Below, in pieces: positions 50,609-59,993 of a DNA stretch of 64,000 bases. The DNA comes from Synechococcus sp. CB0101 (GTDB taxonomy: Bacteria; Cyanobacteriota; Cyanobacteriia; PCC-6307; Cyanobiaceae): the NCBI RefSeq assembly GCF_000179235.2, contig NZ_CP039373.1, forward strand, positions 1,085,860 through 1,149,859, given 5' to 3'. The notes beneath the pieces are model-generated. The model had not been told where the DNA came from, searched no databases, and worked only from the letters and a program-made list of their open reading frames with translations. The translations under genes were made by a program, and so were the position numbers. Within the stretch, counting starts at the first letter, position 1. Each line of letters starts with the position of its first letter.

Positions 50609-51628
50609 ACCCAGCAAATCCTCTGCCGTTGCGGCATCTCGGGCGATCTGAGCCACCAAGGCTTCGAGGCTCTCGAAGCGTTGCTGCTGCCTGAGCAGAG
50701 CCACCGGCTCCACCAGCAGCTCCGCTCCTTCCAACTCAAGGCGTCGGCCCAACAGGTGCACCTCCACCGCCGATGGTGCGGTGGGATCCACCGTGGGCTG
50801 GGGCCCCAGGTTCATCACAGCCGCCAAGCGCTCACCGGGTAGTCGTTCCCCTTGCAGCCACACCCAGGCGGCGTACACCCCCTGCTGCGGCAAAAACTTG
50901 CGGCCATCCACCTGGAGGTTGGCGGTGGGCCAACCCAGTTCACGGCCCAGGCCTCGCCCCCGCACCACCCGGCCGCCGAAGCGATAGGGGCGATCCAGCA
51001 GGTGGGCTGCCTCCTGCAGCTGTCCGCCCTCGAGCGCCTGGCGGATCCGGCTGCTGCTGAGGCGACCGGCGCTGTCGCTGAGGATCGGCTGCACGAGCAG
51101 CTCAATACCCCGCTCGGCGCACAACGCGCGCAGGGTATGGATGTCGCCGCTGCGGCCGGCACCGAAGCGGAAGTTTTCCCCCACCGCCACCAGCTGCGCC
51201 TTCAGCTGCTGCACCAGCACCTGCTCCACAAACTGCTCGGGGCTCAGCGCCGCCAGCTCCGGCGTGAAGGGCACCAGCACCAACTGCTCGATGCCCAGAG
51301 GCTCCAACAGGTGGATTTTTTCGGCGGGCAGATCGAGCCGCAGGCGCGCCTCGCCGTAGAGCACCTCGCGGGGATGGGGCCAGAAACTCACCACCGTGGG
51401 CACCAGCTGCGCTGCCGCGGCCCGCTCCACCACCGAAGCAATCACCCGCCGGTGGCCCTGATGCAGCCCATCAAAACTGCCCAGGGCGATCGCCGTGGGT
51501 CGTGCGGCTTGCTCGGGGCTGCGCAGAGGAATCAAGGCCGGTTCACCAACAAGCGCTTCCAGGCCCTCGCCGCCGGCATCCTCCCATGGCAGGTTTGGGC
51601 CATCTCCGGCGCCCTCGCTCCTCCCCAT
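50534..51628 (-). CDS. ribF: Bifunctional riboflavin kinase / FAD synthetase
   Basis: Up to 364 residues. The N-terminal FAD synthetase nucleotidyltransferase has TAIALGSFDGLHQGHRRVIA and AVGENFRFGAGRSGDIHTL. The C-terminal flavokinase has RGRGLGRELGWPTANLQVDG and VMNLGPQPTVDPT. The ATG at 51628 overlaps the start codon of the divergent gene, leaving no promoter, so a TTG at 51535 (M-IPLRSPEQAARPTA) is a credible alternative. The last ~20 residues (VGVGQAPADEGGDGPQQQNP) are non-homologous. Confidence 0.93.
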   Translation of the reverse strand: MGRSEGAGDGPNLPWEDAGGEGLEALVGEPALIPLRSPEQAARPTAIALGSFDGLHQGHRRVIASVVERAAAAQLVPTVVSFWPHPREVLYGEARLRLDLPAEKIHLLEPLGIEQLVLVPFTPELAALSPEQFVEQVLVQQLKAQLVAVGENFRFGAGRSGDIHTLRALCAERGIELLVQPILSDSAGRLSSSRIRQALEGGQLQEAAHLLDRPYRFGGRVVRGRGLGRELGWPTANLQVDGRKFLPQQGVYAAWVWLQGERLPGERLAAVMNLGPQPTVDPTAPSAVEVHLLGRRLELEGAELLVEPVALLRQQQRFESLEALVAQIARDAATAEDLLGSAGGVGVGQAPADEGGDGPQQQNP

Positions 51629-52205
51629 GGCCGATCGCCTCGACCTGCAACTGATCTCCGCGGCCCTGCGGCGCCTGGGCTGGATCCGGCTCTGGTCTCA
51701 GGTGGTTCTGGGGGTGGTGGTGATGGGAGTGCTGCTGTTCAACAACATCGGCGGCCAGATCGCCGCCCGGGCCGACAAAGCCCTTGGCCTGGGCCCTGGC
51801 CTCTCGCTCACAAGCCTGGCCTTCCTGGTGCTGCTCTGGTCGATCTGGCAGAGCGGCCTGATTGTGCGCTGCGGCCGTGCTCTCAATGGAGCCGTGCACC
51901 CGAGCAAGGGTGAAACCGCTCGCTTGATCAAACGCAGCGTGTTGGCCGACCTCGTGGGCCTCACCCTTGGCACCGTGGGGTATCAATCACTGGCCGGGAG
52001 CCTGTTTGTGCAGGCCTCCATGCAGGCGGGTTTTGCCTTCGGTGGAGCGATGAGCACCCCCGGCGGCCGGATCACCAACTACCCGATCACGTCGCTGGAG
52101 ATGCTCTCGGTGTTGAGCAACACCCAGGTGCTGTTTGCCCACGTGATCGGGCTGTGGATCAGCATCTGGTTGTTGCAGCGGATCTACCGCCCCATGGGCA
52201 GCTGA
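51627..52205 (+). CDS. DUF3611-family membrane protein
   Basis: 192 residues from the ATG at 51627. Four hydrophobic helices: [60 protein letters not shown] and [19 protein letters not shown]. The sequence order ([20 protein letters not shown], then [13 protein letters not shown]) matches DUF3611, a family of cyanobacteria and chloroplasts of unknown role. Its end overlaps the convergent surE by 22 bp. Confidence 0.8.
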   Translation: MADRLDLQLISAALRRLGWIRLWSQVVLGVVVMGVLLFNNIGGQIAARADKALGLGPGLSLTSLAFLVLLWSIWQSGLIVRCGRALNGAVHPSKGETARLIKRSVLADLVGLTLGTVGYQSLAGSLFVQASMQAGFAFGGAMSTPGGRITNYPITSLEMLSVLSNTQVLFAHVIGLWISIWLLQRIYRPMGS

Positions 52206-52981
52206 GGCAGGGCCGGCAGCTCGGCAGCGTTGCCCCGCCAGAACAACTCCGGCTGCAGCGGCGTGAGCGACACGCCACCGGAGGCCACGTGCGCCACATC
52301 AATCGGCCAATCGCTCGGCCCGGCCACCTCAGCCTCCAGGTCGTTGGCCACCTCGCCGGCCAGCCAGTAATAGGTGCGGCCGCGGGGATCGACGCGCTTG
52401 TCGAATTGATCGGTGTAGCGGCGCACGGCCTTGCGGCACCAACGCAGCGGGCCGATCGCCTCTTCAGCCAAAGGCGGCACATTCAGATTGAGGAGCACCC
52501 CCTGGGGCCAGCCCTCCGCGTGCACCTGCTCCGCCACGTCCAGGGCTATGCGAGCAGCGGGGTCGAACTGGCGCCATTGGAAATCGGCACTGCTCACCGC
52601 CAGGGCGGGCAGGCCCTCGATCGTGCCCTCCATGGCGGCGCTCACCGTGCCCGAATAGAGGGTGTCGGTGCCGAGGTTGGGGCCGTGGTTGATGCCGGAG
52701 AGCACCAGATCAGGCCACTCCTCCAGCAGCGCAAACAGCGCCAGCTTCACGCAGTCGCTCGGAGTACCGCTGCAGGCCCAGGCGGTGATCCCCGAGGCGA
52801 ACAGCTCATCCGCCCGCTCGGCCCGCAGGGGGGTCTGCAGGGTGAGGCCATGGCCGGTGGCCGAGCGCTCCTGATCGGGGCAGACCACCGTCACCTGATG
52901 GCCGCGCCGCGCCGCCTCGGCCGCGAGGGTGCGGATACCGGCGGCGAACACGCCGTCGTCGTTGCTGATCAGGATCCGCAA
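52184..52981 (-). CDS. surE: 5'/3'-nucleotidase SurE
   Basis: 265 residues. The metal site is [19 protein letters not shown]; further motifs are [37 protein letters not shown] and [20 protein letters not shown]. It dephosphorylates nucleoside monophosphates. It is divergent from pheS. Confidence 0.95.
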   Translation of the reverse strand: MRILISNDDGVFAAGIRTLAAEAARRGHQVTVVCPDQERSATGHGLTLQTPLRAERADELFASGITAWACSGTPSDCVKLALFALLEEWPDLVLSGINHGPNLGTDTLYSGTVSAAMEGTIEGLPALAVSSADFQWRQFDPAARIALDVAEQVHAEGWPQGVLLNLNVPPLAEEAIGPLRWCRKAVRRYTDQFDKRVDPRGRTYYWLAGEVANDLEAEVAGPSDWPIDVAHVASGGVSLTPLQPELFWRGNAAELPALPQLPMGR

Positions 52982-53049
52982 GGCCTTTCGCCGTCTGCGG
53001 GGAGGCTAGAGGCCGTCTTCTTAAAGTCACGGGCTACCGGAACACAGCC

Positions 53050-54057
53050 GTGAGCGCCACGATCAGCCTGCAGCAGCTCACCGATCAGCTCGAACAGCTG
53101 GAGGCCGATGCAGCCAAGGCCATCGGCGCAGCGGGCTCGGCCAGCGAGCTGGAAGAGCTGCGGGTGGGGCTGCTGGGCAAGAAGGGCAAGCTCTCGGCCG
53201 TGCTGGGCGCCATGGGCAAGCTGCCCGGCGACGAACGCCCGCTGGTGGGCCAGCGGGCCAACGTGCTCAAGGAGCAGGTGCAGGGTTTGCTGAGCGAGCG
53301 GCTCAGCGCCGTGAAAGCCGCGGCCATGGCCGAGCGCATCGCGGGGGAAACCCTTGATGTGACCATGCCCGCCACCTACATCCCGGCTGGGCACCGCCAT
53401 CCCCTGATCAGCACGATCGAAGAGATCACCGACATCTTTGCCGGCCTCGGCTACCGGGTGGAAGAAGGCCCGGAGATCGAAACCGACCACTACAACTTCA
53501 GCGCCCTCAACATCCCGCCGCACCACCCGGCGCGGGACATGCAGGACACCTTTTATCTGAGCGAGCACGAGCTGCTGCGCACCCACACCTCGCCGGTGCA
53601 GATCCGCCACCTGGAGAAGAACCCACCGCCGGTGCGGATCGTGGCTCCGGGCCGTGTGTATCGCCGCGATGCCGTGGATGCCACCCACTCACCGGTGTTC
53701 CACCAGGTGGAGGTGCTGGCCATTGATGAAGGGCTGGATTTCAGCCATTTGCGCGGCACCGTGACCACCTTTCTGCAGCGCTTCTTCGGCGATCTGCCGG
53801 TGCGCTTCCGCGCCAGCTACTTCCCCTTCACCGAACCCTCCGCCGAGGTGGACGTGCAATGGCGCGGCCGCTGGCTCGAGGTGATGGGCTGCGGAATGGT
53901 GGATCCAGCGGTGCTGGAAGGGCTGGGCATCGATCCCGAGCGCTACAGCGGCTTCGCCGCCGGCCTGGGGGTGGAGCGGTTCTGCATGGTGCGCCACGGC
54001 ATCGATGACATCCGCCGCCTCTTCACCTCCGACCTGCGTTTCCTCGAGCAGTTCTGA
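53050..54057 (+). CDS. pheS: Phenylalanine-tRNA ligase alpha subunit
   Basis: 335 residues from a GTG at 53050. N-terminal coiled coil, then class II synthetase motifs: [69 protein letters not shown] and [20 protein letters not shown]. It charges tRNA-Phe together with PheT, which is not in this window. Confidence 0.97.
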   Translation: MSATISLQQLTDQLEQLEADAAKAIGAAGSASELEELRVGLLGKKGKLSAVLGAMGKLPGDERPLVGQRANVLKEQVQGLLSERLSAVKAAAMAERIAGETLDVTMPATYIPAGHRHPLISTIEEITDIFAGLGYRVEEGPEIETDHYNFSALNIPPHHPARDMQDTFYLSEHELLRTHTSPVQIRHLEKNPPPVRIVAPGRVYRRDAVDATHSPVFHQVEVLAIDEGLDFSHLRGTVTTFLQRFFGDLPVRFRASYFPFTEPSAEVDVQWRGRWLEVMGCGMVDPAVLEGLGIDPERYSGFAAGLGVERFCMVRHGIDDIRRLFTSDLRFLEQF

Positions 54058-54116
54058 GCAGAACCGGAGGTCGCCCATAAAATCGGCTGATCGTCAGCCC
54101 CGCGTGTTCCCTGTCA

Positions 54117-55028
54117 GTGCCCTGCGTCGGACTCATCGTTAACGACGGCAAGGACCTGGCCCTGGCCACCGCCGACAGCATCGAGGCGCGCCTGCGCGGG
54201 GCGGGTTACGACGTGCTGCGGGCCAGCAGTGCCTCCGGGATGGTGGGCTTTGCCAACCCCGACCAGCACCTGCGGGCCAAGGGGCATGCCGCCTGTGTAC
54301 CCGCGGGCTTTGAACCTTCCATGGCGATGGCCATGGTGCTCGGTGGCGATGGCACCGTGCTCTCTGCAGCCCGGATGACGGCACCGATCGACGTGCCGAT
54401 CCTCACGATCAACACCGGCCATCTGGGTTTTCTGGCCGAAACCTATCTGCCTGAACTCGAGCAGGCCCTCGAGCAGGTGATCGCTGGTGAATGGACCGTG
54501 GAGGAGCGCACCACCCTGGTGGTGAGCGTGATGCGGGGTGAGCAGCGCCGCTGGGAAGTGCTCTGCCTCAACGAAATGGCCCTGCACCGCGAGCCGCTCA
54601 CCTCGATGTGCCATTTCGAGATCGCCGTGGGCCGCCATGCCCCTGTGGATATCGCTGCCGATGGAGTGATCCTCTCCACCCCCACGGGCTCCACCGCCTA
54701 CGCCCTCAGCGCCGGCGGCCCGGTGATCACCCCCGATTGCCCGGTGCTGCAACTCACCCCGATCGCCCCCCACTCGCTCGCCTCACGGGCGCTGGTGTTC
54801 AGCGATCAGGAGCCCGTCACGGTGTTTCCCGCCACGCCCGAGCGGCTGATGATGGTGGTGGATGGCAGCGCCGGTTGCTACGTGTGGCCGGAAGACCGGG
54901 TGCTGATCCGCCGCAGTGAACACCCCGTGCGCTTCGTGCGCCTGGCGGATCACGAGTTTTTCCAGGTGCTGCGCAACAAGCTGGGCTGGGGCCTGCCCCA
55001 TGTGGCCAAACCCGGCGCCCCGGCATGA
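54117..55028 (+). CDS. nadK: NAD kinase
   Basis: 303 residues from a GTG at 54117. The GGDG motif is in [20 protein letters not shown], the adenosine site in [17 protein letters not shown], and the beta-rich domain in [20 protein letters not shown] followed by GPVI. It phosphorylates NAD to NADP. Many cyanobacteria have two NAD kinases; the class is not assigned here. Its stop overlaps the following response regulator start. Confidence 0.95.
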   Translation: MPCVGLIVNDGKDLALATADSIEARLRGAGYDVLRASSASGMVGFANPDQHLRAKGHAACVPAGFEPSMAMAMVLGGDGTVLSAARMTAPIDVPILTINTGHLGFLAETYLPELEQALEQVIAGEWTVEERTTLVVSVMRGEQRRWEVLCLNEMALHREPLTSMCHFEIAVGRHAPVDIAADGVILSTPTGSTAYALSAGGPVITPDCPVLQLTPIAPHSLASRALVFSDQEPVTVFPATPERLMMVVDGSAGCYVWPEDRVLIRRSEHPVRFVRLADHEFFQVLRNKLGWGLPHVAKPGAPA

Positions 55029-55678
55029 GCGGCGCCACCTTGCTGCTGTTGGGCCAGGAGGCTGAGGCCCTGGCACCGCGGCTGGAAGCCTCGGGCTACC
55101 GCTGCCAGATGGGCGACGCGGGCATGGAAGCTGGCTGCGATCTGGTGGTGCTTGGGGCCGAGCTCGCCGATCAACTGCCGGCCCTGCAGGAGCGGCTTGG
55201 CCCCGTGCCCATGCTGCTCGACATCGGCACCGACAGCGTGGCGGCCCGCTCGCGCATGCTGCGCTCGGGTGCCACGGACTTTTGGTTGTCCTCCGCCGGG
55301 GCCAGCGACCTGTTGATGCGCCTGCGCTTGCACCGCAAATTGCTCGACAAGGGGCGGCCCCCGGAGGATCGACTCAGCCTGGGCGACCTGAGTCTGATTC
55401 CCAGCCGCCATGAAGTGCGCCGCGGCCAGCGGCAGGTGCAGCTCACCGCCCGCGAGTACGCCCTGCTGCTGCTGTTGATGGAGCACAGCGGCCAGGTGCT
55501 CAGCCGCGACCAGATCCTGCGCCAGGTGTGGCACGACCAGCAGGGCGCCGCCAGCAATGTGATCGAGGTGTATGTGCGCTACCTGCGCCAGAAACTCGAA
55601 GAACAGGGTGAACGGCGCCTGATCCACACCGTGCGCGGCCAGGGCTATTGCCTCAGCGATGGCCCGCCGCCCCGCTGA
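55025..55678 (+). CDS. OmpR-type response regulator with degenerate receiver domain
   Basis: 217 residues. The C-terminal winged helix is clear: [40 protein letters not shown] and [20 protein letters not shown]. The receiver part lacks the acidic pair near its start ([11 protein letters not shown]) and the phospho-acceptor Asp: the expected VVLD is VVLG ([10 protein letters not shown]). It is therefore likely phosphorylation-independent. It resembles the NblR/RpaB-size regulators in length only. It is coupled to nadK by a 4-bp overlap. Confidence 0.85.
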   Translation: MSGATLLLLGQEAEALAPRLEASGYRCQMGDAGMEAGCDLVVLGAELADQLPALQERLGPVPMLLDIGTDSVAARSRMLRSGATDFWLSSAGASDLLMRLRLHRKLLDKGRPPEDRLSLGDLSLIPSRHEVRRGQRQVQLTAREYALLLLLMEHSGQVLSRDQILRQVWHDQQGAASNVIEVYVRYLRQKLEEQGERRLIHTVRGQGYCLSDGPPPR

Positions 55679-55693
55679 GCTGTTCACCACCCA

Positions 55694-56209
55694 ATGCGCC
55701 CAGCCATGTGGATGCCCACCCTCAGGCGCTGCCTCCTGAGTTTGAGTCTTGTGTTGGCTCCTGCTGCCTTGCAGGCAAAAGAGGCACCCCAACACCTGCC
55801 CATCGAAGCCGAGTGGTGCCTACCGAGCGGTGCCTGCATCCAGCTGGAGGTGGCGGATGAACAACACGAGCAAGCCATCGGGCTGCAATTAAGAGGCCCA
55901 CTCCCGCCGCTGCGGGGGATGTGGTTTCCCTTCGAGGATGCACTGCTTCGCTTCTGGATGCACCGCACTCCCGAACCGCTCGACATGGTCTTCATCAACG
56001 ACAACCGGGTGATTGCCATCGAGGCCAACACCACCCCATGCCCTCGTCTGCCCTGCCGGAGCTATGGCCCCGATGAACCTGGCGACGGTGTTGTGGAACT
56101 CGCGGCTGGTGAAGCCCAACGGCTGGGCATCACGGTGGGCAGTGCTGCTCTGATTCGGCCGCTCAACCCGAAACAGCCCGCTCGCCCCGCAACACCAGCA
56201 CGGGATTGA
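55694..56209 (+). CDS. DUF192-family secreted protein
   Basis: 171 residues. Signal peptide (RCLLSLSLVLAPAALQAKEA) then the DUF192 fold: EQAIGLQLRGPLPPLRGMWF, FWMHRTPEPLDMVFINDNRV and GVVELAAGEAQRLGITVGSA. The conserved MWF...FWM.....LDM pattern is diagnostic. Function unknown. An internal ATG at 55706 would fit the signal peptide equally well. It overlaps the convergent cobL by 47 bp. Confidence 0.87.
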   Translation: MRPAMWMPTLRRCLLSLSLVLAPAALQAKEAPQHLPIEAEWCLPSGACIQLEVADEQHEQAIGLQLRGPLPPLRGMWFPFEDALLRFWMHRTPEPLDMVFINDNRVIAIEANTTPCPRLPCRSYGPDEPGDGVVELAAGEAQRLGITVGSAALIRPLNPKQPARPATPARD

Positions 56210-57407
56210 GCGGTGCCAGGCGGGTGCCATCCGCCAGTGGTGCCCCGCGCCAGGCCTGAAGCTGCTGCACCGCCACCGTGAGCCCCGCCTGCTCGAGCAG
56301 CGGCCGCAGCTCCGCCAGAGCTTCCAACGTGGCCAACGGGATCACCACCACCCCGCCGGGCTGAAGCCGCTCGAGCGCCGCCTGCAGCACCGCCTGGCGT
56401 TCGCGTCCACCGCCGCCCAGCAACACCCGCTGTGGATCGGGCAAACCCACCAGCGCCTCCGGGGCACGGCCCTCCACCACACCCGCGGGCCGCACAGCCA
56501 ACCGTTCGGCATTGGCGTGAATCAACGCAGCCGAGCCGCCGCGCTGCTCCAGAGCCCAGAGCTGCAGGCCCGGCCGCAGCCGCAGAGCCTCCAGCCCCAC
56601 CGACCCCACGCCAGCACCGATATCCCAGAGCACCCCCGCCTCCGGCAGATCGAGATCCGCCAGCAATTGGATGCGCACCTCGCGCTTGGTCATCAAGCCC
56701 GGCCGATCAGGGTGCTGCAGAAACACCCCATCGGGCAGCCCAAACAACGGCAAGCGTTCCGGGCGGGGCGGCGGCTCCGCCACCAGCACCACCAAATGGA
56801 GCGGATCAAGATCGGCAGGGAGGGCATCGCCCGGCCCCAGGCGCTGCACCCGCTCGGCGCTGTGGCCCAGCCGCTCGCACAACCACAGGGCATAGGCCTG
56901 CTCCAGGCCCGCGGCCCGAAGGCAGCGGCGCACCGCGTCGGCGCCACCCCGCGTGGGATCGGTGAGCACCGCTAAGGCAGCCGGGCGCTGCTGGAGCCGC
57001 GCAGCCAAGGGTTCGGGATCTCGGCCGTGCAGGCTGAGCCAGCTGGCGTCTTGCCAGGGGCGGCCGATGCGCGCGAAGGCCAGCTGCAACGAACTGGGGG
57101 CCGGGTGAAAGCGCAGCTGCTCAGCAGGCAGGCCCTCGAGCAACAGCCGACCGATGCCGAACCAGAGCGGATCACCACTGGCCAGCACCACCGCGAGCTC
57201 CCCGGGGTGGTGCTGGCGCAATTGCTCCAAGAGCAGCTCAGGCTGATCGCTGGCGATCAAGGGCGGGCATGCCGCACCGGCCCAGCTCTGCAGCGCCTGA
57301 TGCAGTCGCCGCGGTGCAGCCACCAGGGCGGCCTGACGCAACAGCTGCTGCTGAGCTGGCGGCAGGCTGGCCGGAGCGCCGGCGTCGGTGCCGATCACCT
57401 CAATCAT
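56163..57407 (-). CDS. cobL: Precorrin-6Y C5,15-methyltransferase (CbiE-CbiT fusion)
   Basis: 414 residues. The N-terminal CbiE-type domain starts MIEVIGTDAGAPASLPPAQQ and has ELAVVLASGDPLWFGIGRLL and WLSLHGRDPEPLAARLQ. The C-terminal CbiT-type SAM methyltransferase has KREVRIQLLADLDLPEAGVL, then WDIGAGVGSVGLEALRL. It methylates C5 and C15 and removes the acetate side chain in B12 synthesis; cobQ in this window belongs to the same pathway. Confidence 0.92.
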   Translation of the reverse strand: MIEVIGTDAGAPASLPPAQQQLLRQAALVAAPRRLHQALQSWAGAACPPLIASDQPELLLEQLRQHHPGELAVVLASGDPLWFGIGRLLLEGLPAEQLRFHPAPSSLQLAFARIGRPWQDASWLSLHGRDPEPLAARLQQRPAALAVLTDPTRGGADAVRRCLRAAGLEQAYALWLCERLGHSAERVQRLGPGDALPADLDPLHLVVLVAEPPPRPERLPLFGLPDGVFLQHPDRPGLMTKREVRIQLLADLDLPEAGVLWDIGAGVGSVGLEALRLRPGLQLWALEQRGGSAALIHANAERLAVRPAGVVEGRAPEALVGLPDPQRVLLGGGGRERQAVLQAALERLQPGGVVVIPLATLEALAELRPLLEQAGLTVAVQQLQAWRGAPLADGTRLAPLNPVLVLRGERAVSG

Positions 57408-57495
57408 CCAGCCATTCTGAGTGTCGAGGCGGCCTGCAAACCAGCAGGAACTGGCCTACCCTCCCCAAATCCGTCTGAGTCTGCGCACCCACGCG

Positions 57496-58377
57496 ATGGC
57501 CGTTCGTCTTACTGCGCTCACCGGAGCCCTGCTCAGCTTCACGCTGGGGGTTCTGCAACCGGCCCATGCCGAAACCGTGTTGGAGCGGGTGAGCCGCACC
57601 GGCCGGGTGAACACCGTGGTGCTCAACGGCGACTTGCCGTACTCCACCCAGCAAGGCAACGCCTACGTGGGCCTCGGCATGGAGTTTGCCAAGGAGATCC
57701 AGAAGGAGCTGAGCGACTACACGGGCAAGCCCATCCAGCTGGTGCCGCAGCCTGTGAATTCGATCAACGAAGGCCTGGCAGCGATTGCCAGCGGCGCAGT
57801 CGACCTCTCCTGCGGAGCCGGCTTCAGCTGGGGACGGGCGATGTTTGTGGATTACACGCTGCCTTTCGCCCTGAGTGGCACTCGATTGATCACCCCTGCC
57901 GGCAACGACGGCACGCCGGCTGCCCTACAGGGAAAAACCATCGGTGCGGTCAAGCACAGCCTGGCGGCCCATGCCATCGAGAAGACCGTCACCGGCGGTG
58001 AGCTGGCACTGTTTGAAAATCCCGCCGCAGCTCTTGAGGCGCTCAAGAACGGTGAGGTGCAGTTCCTCGCCGGCGACAGCCTCTGGCTGCTGGCCAACCG
58101 TGGCGCAGTCGATCCCAAAGGCAACGTCGCCCCCACGGTTCCCTACAACCGCTCAGCCGTGGGCTGCGTGGTGCCCGAGAACAACTCCGGCCTGCTCAAC
58201 CTCAGCAACCTGGCCATCGCCAAGCTGATGCAGGCCTACATCAACGACGACCCCTCCGCTCTGCAGCGCATCAACCAGTGGGTCGGTCCTGGCAGCAGCG
58301 TGAATCTCAGCCAAGACGTGATCAAGGCGTACTTCACCAACGTGCTGCTCTCCGCCGCGTTGCTGAATCTGTCCTGA
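57496..58377 (+). CDS. grrP: GrrP-like extracytoplasmic substrate-binding protein
   Basis: 293 residues from the ATG at 57496, which gives a proper signal peptide (VRLTALTGALLSFTLGVLQP, cut at AHA-ET). The rest is a family-3 periplasmic binding fold: RTGRVNTVVLNGDLPYSTQQ, FAKEIQKELS, GAVDLSCGAGFSWGRAMFVD, LPFALSGTRLI, GKTIGAVKHSL. Such orphan binding proteins accompany the GRR radical-SAM peptide system. It is 41 bp upstream of grrA. Its ligand is unknown. Confidence 0.8.
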   Translation: MAVRLTALTGALLSFTLGVLQPAHAETVLERVSRTGRVNTVVLNGDLPYSTQQGNAYVGLGMEFAKEIQKELSDYTGKPIQLVPQPVNSINEGLAAIASGAVDLSCGAGFSWGRAMFVDYTLPFALSGTRLITPAGNDGTPAALQGKTIGAVKHSLAAHAIEKTVTGGELALFENPAAALEALKNGEVQFLAGDSLWLLANRGAVDPKGNVAPTVPYNRSAVGCVVPENNSGLLNLSNLAIAKLMQAYINDDPSALQRINQWVGPGSSVNLSQDVIKAYFTNVLLSAALLNLS

Positions 58378-58418
58378 GTTTCCAGCACTTCTGATCGATC
58401 ACCACATCCATCCTCGCC

Positions 58419-58787
58419 ATGGCACCTCGTTCCCTTCTGCAGCTGCTCACCCTCACCGCCGCGGCGGCCGTGTTCACGGACACGGCTCAGGCCGCTGTGT
58501 ATCAGGCCCCTGACCTGAGCAATCCCCTCGAGAGCCGCATCCAGGCCCTGCGCGATGGCGCTTGGCAACCCCACCTGAACGCAGCTGCCGGCGACCAACT
58601 GATCGCCCGCTACTGGGGTAACGGTGGTGGCCACAACTGGGGCAACGGCGGCCGTGGTGGTGGCGGTTGGGGCAATGGTGGCCGCTACTACGGCGGCGGC
58701 GTGAACGTGAACCTGGGCTGGCCCAATGGCGGCTGGGGCAATGGTGGCTGGGGCAACGTGCTGCCTAGCAGCTTTATCAACTGGTGA
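58419..58787 (+). CDS. grrA: GrrA-type glycine-rich RiPP precursor
   Basis: 122 residues. Signal peptide (SLLQLLTLTAAAAVFTDTAQ-A), a short middle region (NPLESRIQALRDGAWQPHLN), then a Gly/Asn/Trp-rich repeat core: YWGNGGGHNWGNGGRGGGGW, GNGGRYYGGGVNVNLGWPNG and GWGNGGWGNVLPSSFINW. Repeated aromatic-x-x motifs are the sites where GrrM-type enzymes form three-residue cyclophane rings. The stop overlaps the grrM start (GTGA). Confidence 0.85.
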   Translation: MAPRSLLQLLTLTAAAAVFTDTAQAAVYQAPDLSNPLESRIQALRDGAWQPHLNAAAGDQLIARYWGNGGGHNWGNGGRGGGGWGNGGRYYGGGVNVNLGWPNGGWGNGGWGNVLPSSFINW

Positions 58788-59992
58788 TCGCCAGTTCAGA
58801 GGTGAGCCAGTTGGTGGCAGCTCCCCAGGCCGCTGGAGCAGAGCTAGATCTGAGCCGCTTCGGCCCCATCGGCCTGGTGGTGGTGCAATCCACCTCCCTC
58901 TGCAACCTCGACTGCGACTACTGCTACCTGCCCGACCGCCAAAAGCGCCGGGTCTTTGACCTAGAGCTTCTGCCGCTACTGCTGCAGCGCATCCTCGAGA
59001 GTCCTTTCTGCGGACCTCAGGTTTCGTTGGTGTGGCATGCCGGCGAGCCGCTCACCCTGCCCTGCAGTTACTACGACGAAGCCACGGCGATCATTGAGCG
59101 CTGTGTGCAGGAGTTCGCCGATGGCCAGGTCGTCGTTGAACAGCATGTGCAGACCAACGGCACGCTGATCAACGATGCCTGGTGCGACTGCTTCCAGCGC
59201 AACCGCATCGTGGTGGGGGTGAGTGTGGATGGCCCAGCCGCCATTCATGACGCCCATCGCCGCTTTCGCAACGGCAACCCCTCCCATCACCTCACGATGC
59301 GGGGCATCGAGGCCTTGCAGCGCCATGGCATTCCCTGCCATGTCATCGCGGTGGTCACCGCCGCTGCCATGGAGCAACCGGAGGCGATGTATCGCTTTTT
59401 CCGCGACAACAACATCGAGGCGGTGGGGTTCAACGTGGAGGAGCAGGAGGGTGTGCACACCAGCTCTTCCATGCAGGGCCAAGAGCAGGAGGAGCGCTAC
59501 CGGCAGTTCCTGACCCGCTTCTGGGAGCTGAGTGAAGCCGATGGGCATCCCTTGATGCTGCGGGAGTTTCAGCAGGTGATCGATCTGATCCAGCGCAACC
59601 GCCGCCTCAATCAGAACGAACTCAATCGGCCCTACTCCATCCTCAGCGTGGATTGGCAGGGCAATTTCTCCACCTTTGATCCCGAGCTGCTCTCGGTGAG
59701 CAGTGAGCGCTACGGTAGCTTCAACCTGGGCAACATCCGCGACACCAGCCTCCTAGAGGCAGCCCACAGCCCCCGTTTCCAGCAGCTGTGGGGAGACGTG
59801 AGCTCCGGGATGGCGCGCTGCCAGAGCGGATGCGACTACTACGGACTCTGCGGCGGCGGCATGGGCAGCAACAAGTTCTGGGAACACGGCACTCTCGATT
59901 GCAGCGAAACCAGCGCCTGCCGCTTCCGAACCCAGATCCCGGTTCAGGTGTTGCTGGATCGCTTCGAAGCCGGCCCACCCAGCAGCCACTGA
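58784..59992 (+). CDS. grrM: GrrM-type radical SAM/SPASM peptide maturase
   Basis: 402 residues from the GTG overlapping the grrA stop. The radical SAM CxxxCxxC is in STSLCNLDCDYCYLPDRQ. SPASM-type cysteines follow in the C-terminal part: RCQSGCDYYGLCGGG and DCSETSACRF, binding auxiliary clusters. LSVDWQGNFSTFDPELL is typical of this branch. It should cross-link residues of GrrA into cyclophanes. Its translational coupling to grrA supports that pairing. Confidence 0.88.
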   Translation: MIASSEVSQLVAAPQAAGAELDLSRFGPIGLVVVQSTSLCNLDCDYCYLPDRQKRRVFDLELLPLLLQRILESPFCGPQVSLVWHAGEPLTLPCSYYDEATAIIERCVQEFADGQVVVEQHVQTNGTLINDAWCDCFQRNRIVVGVSVDGPAAIHDAHRRFRNGNPSHHLTMRGIEALQRHGIPCHVIAVVTAAAMEQPEAMYRFFRDNNIEAVGFNVEEQEGVHTSSSMQGQEQEERYRQFLTRFWELSEADGHPLMLREFQQVIDLIQRNRRLNQNELNRPYSILSVDWQGNFSTFDPELLSVSSERYGSFNLGNIRDTSLLEAAHSPRFQQLWGDVSSGMARCQSGCDYYGLCGGGMGSNKFWEHGTLDCSETSACRFRTQIPVQVLLDRFEAGPPSSH

Positions 59993-59993
59993 C

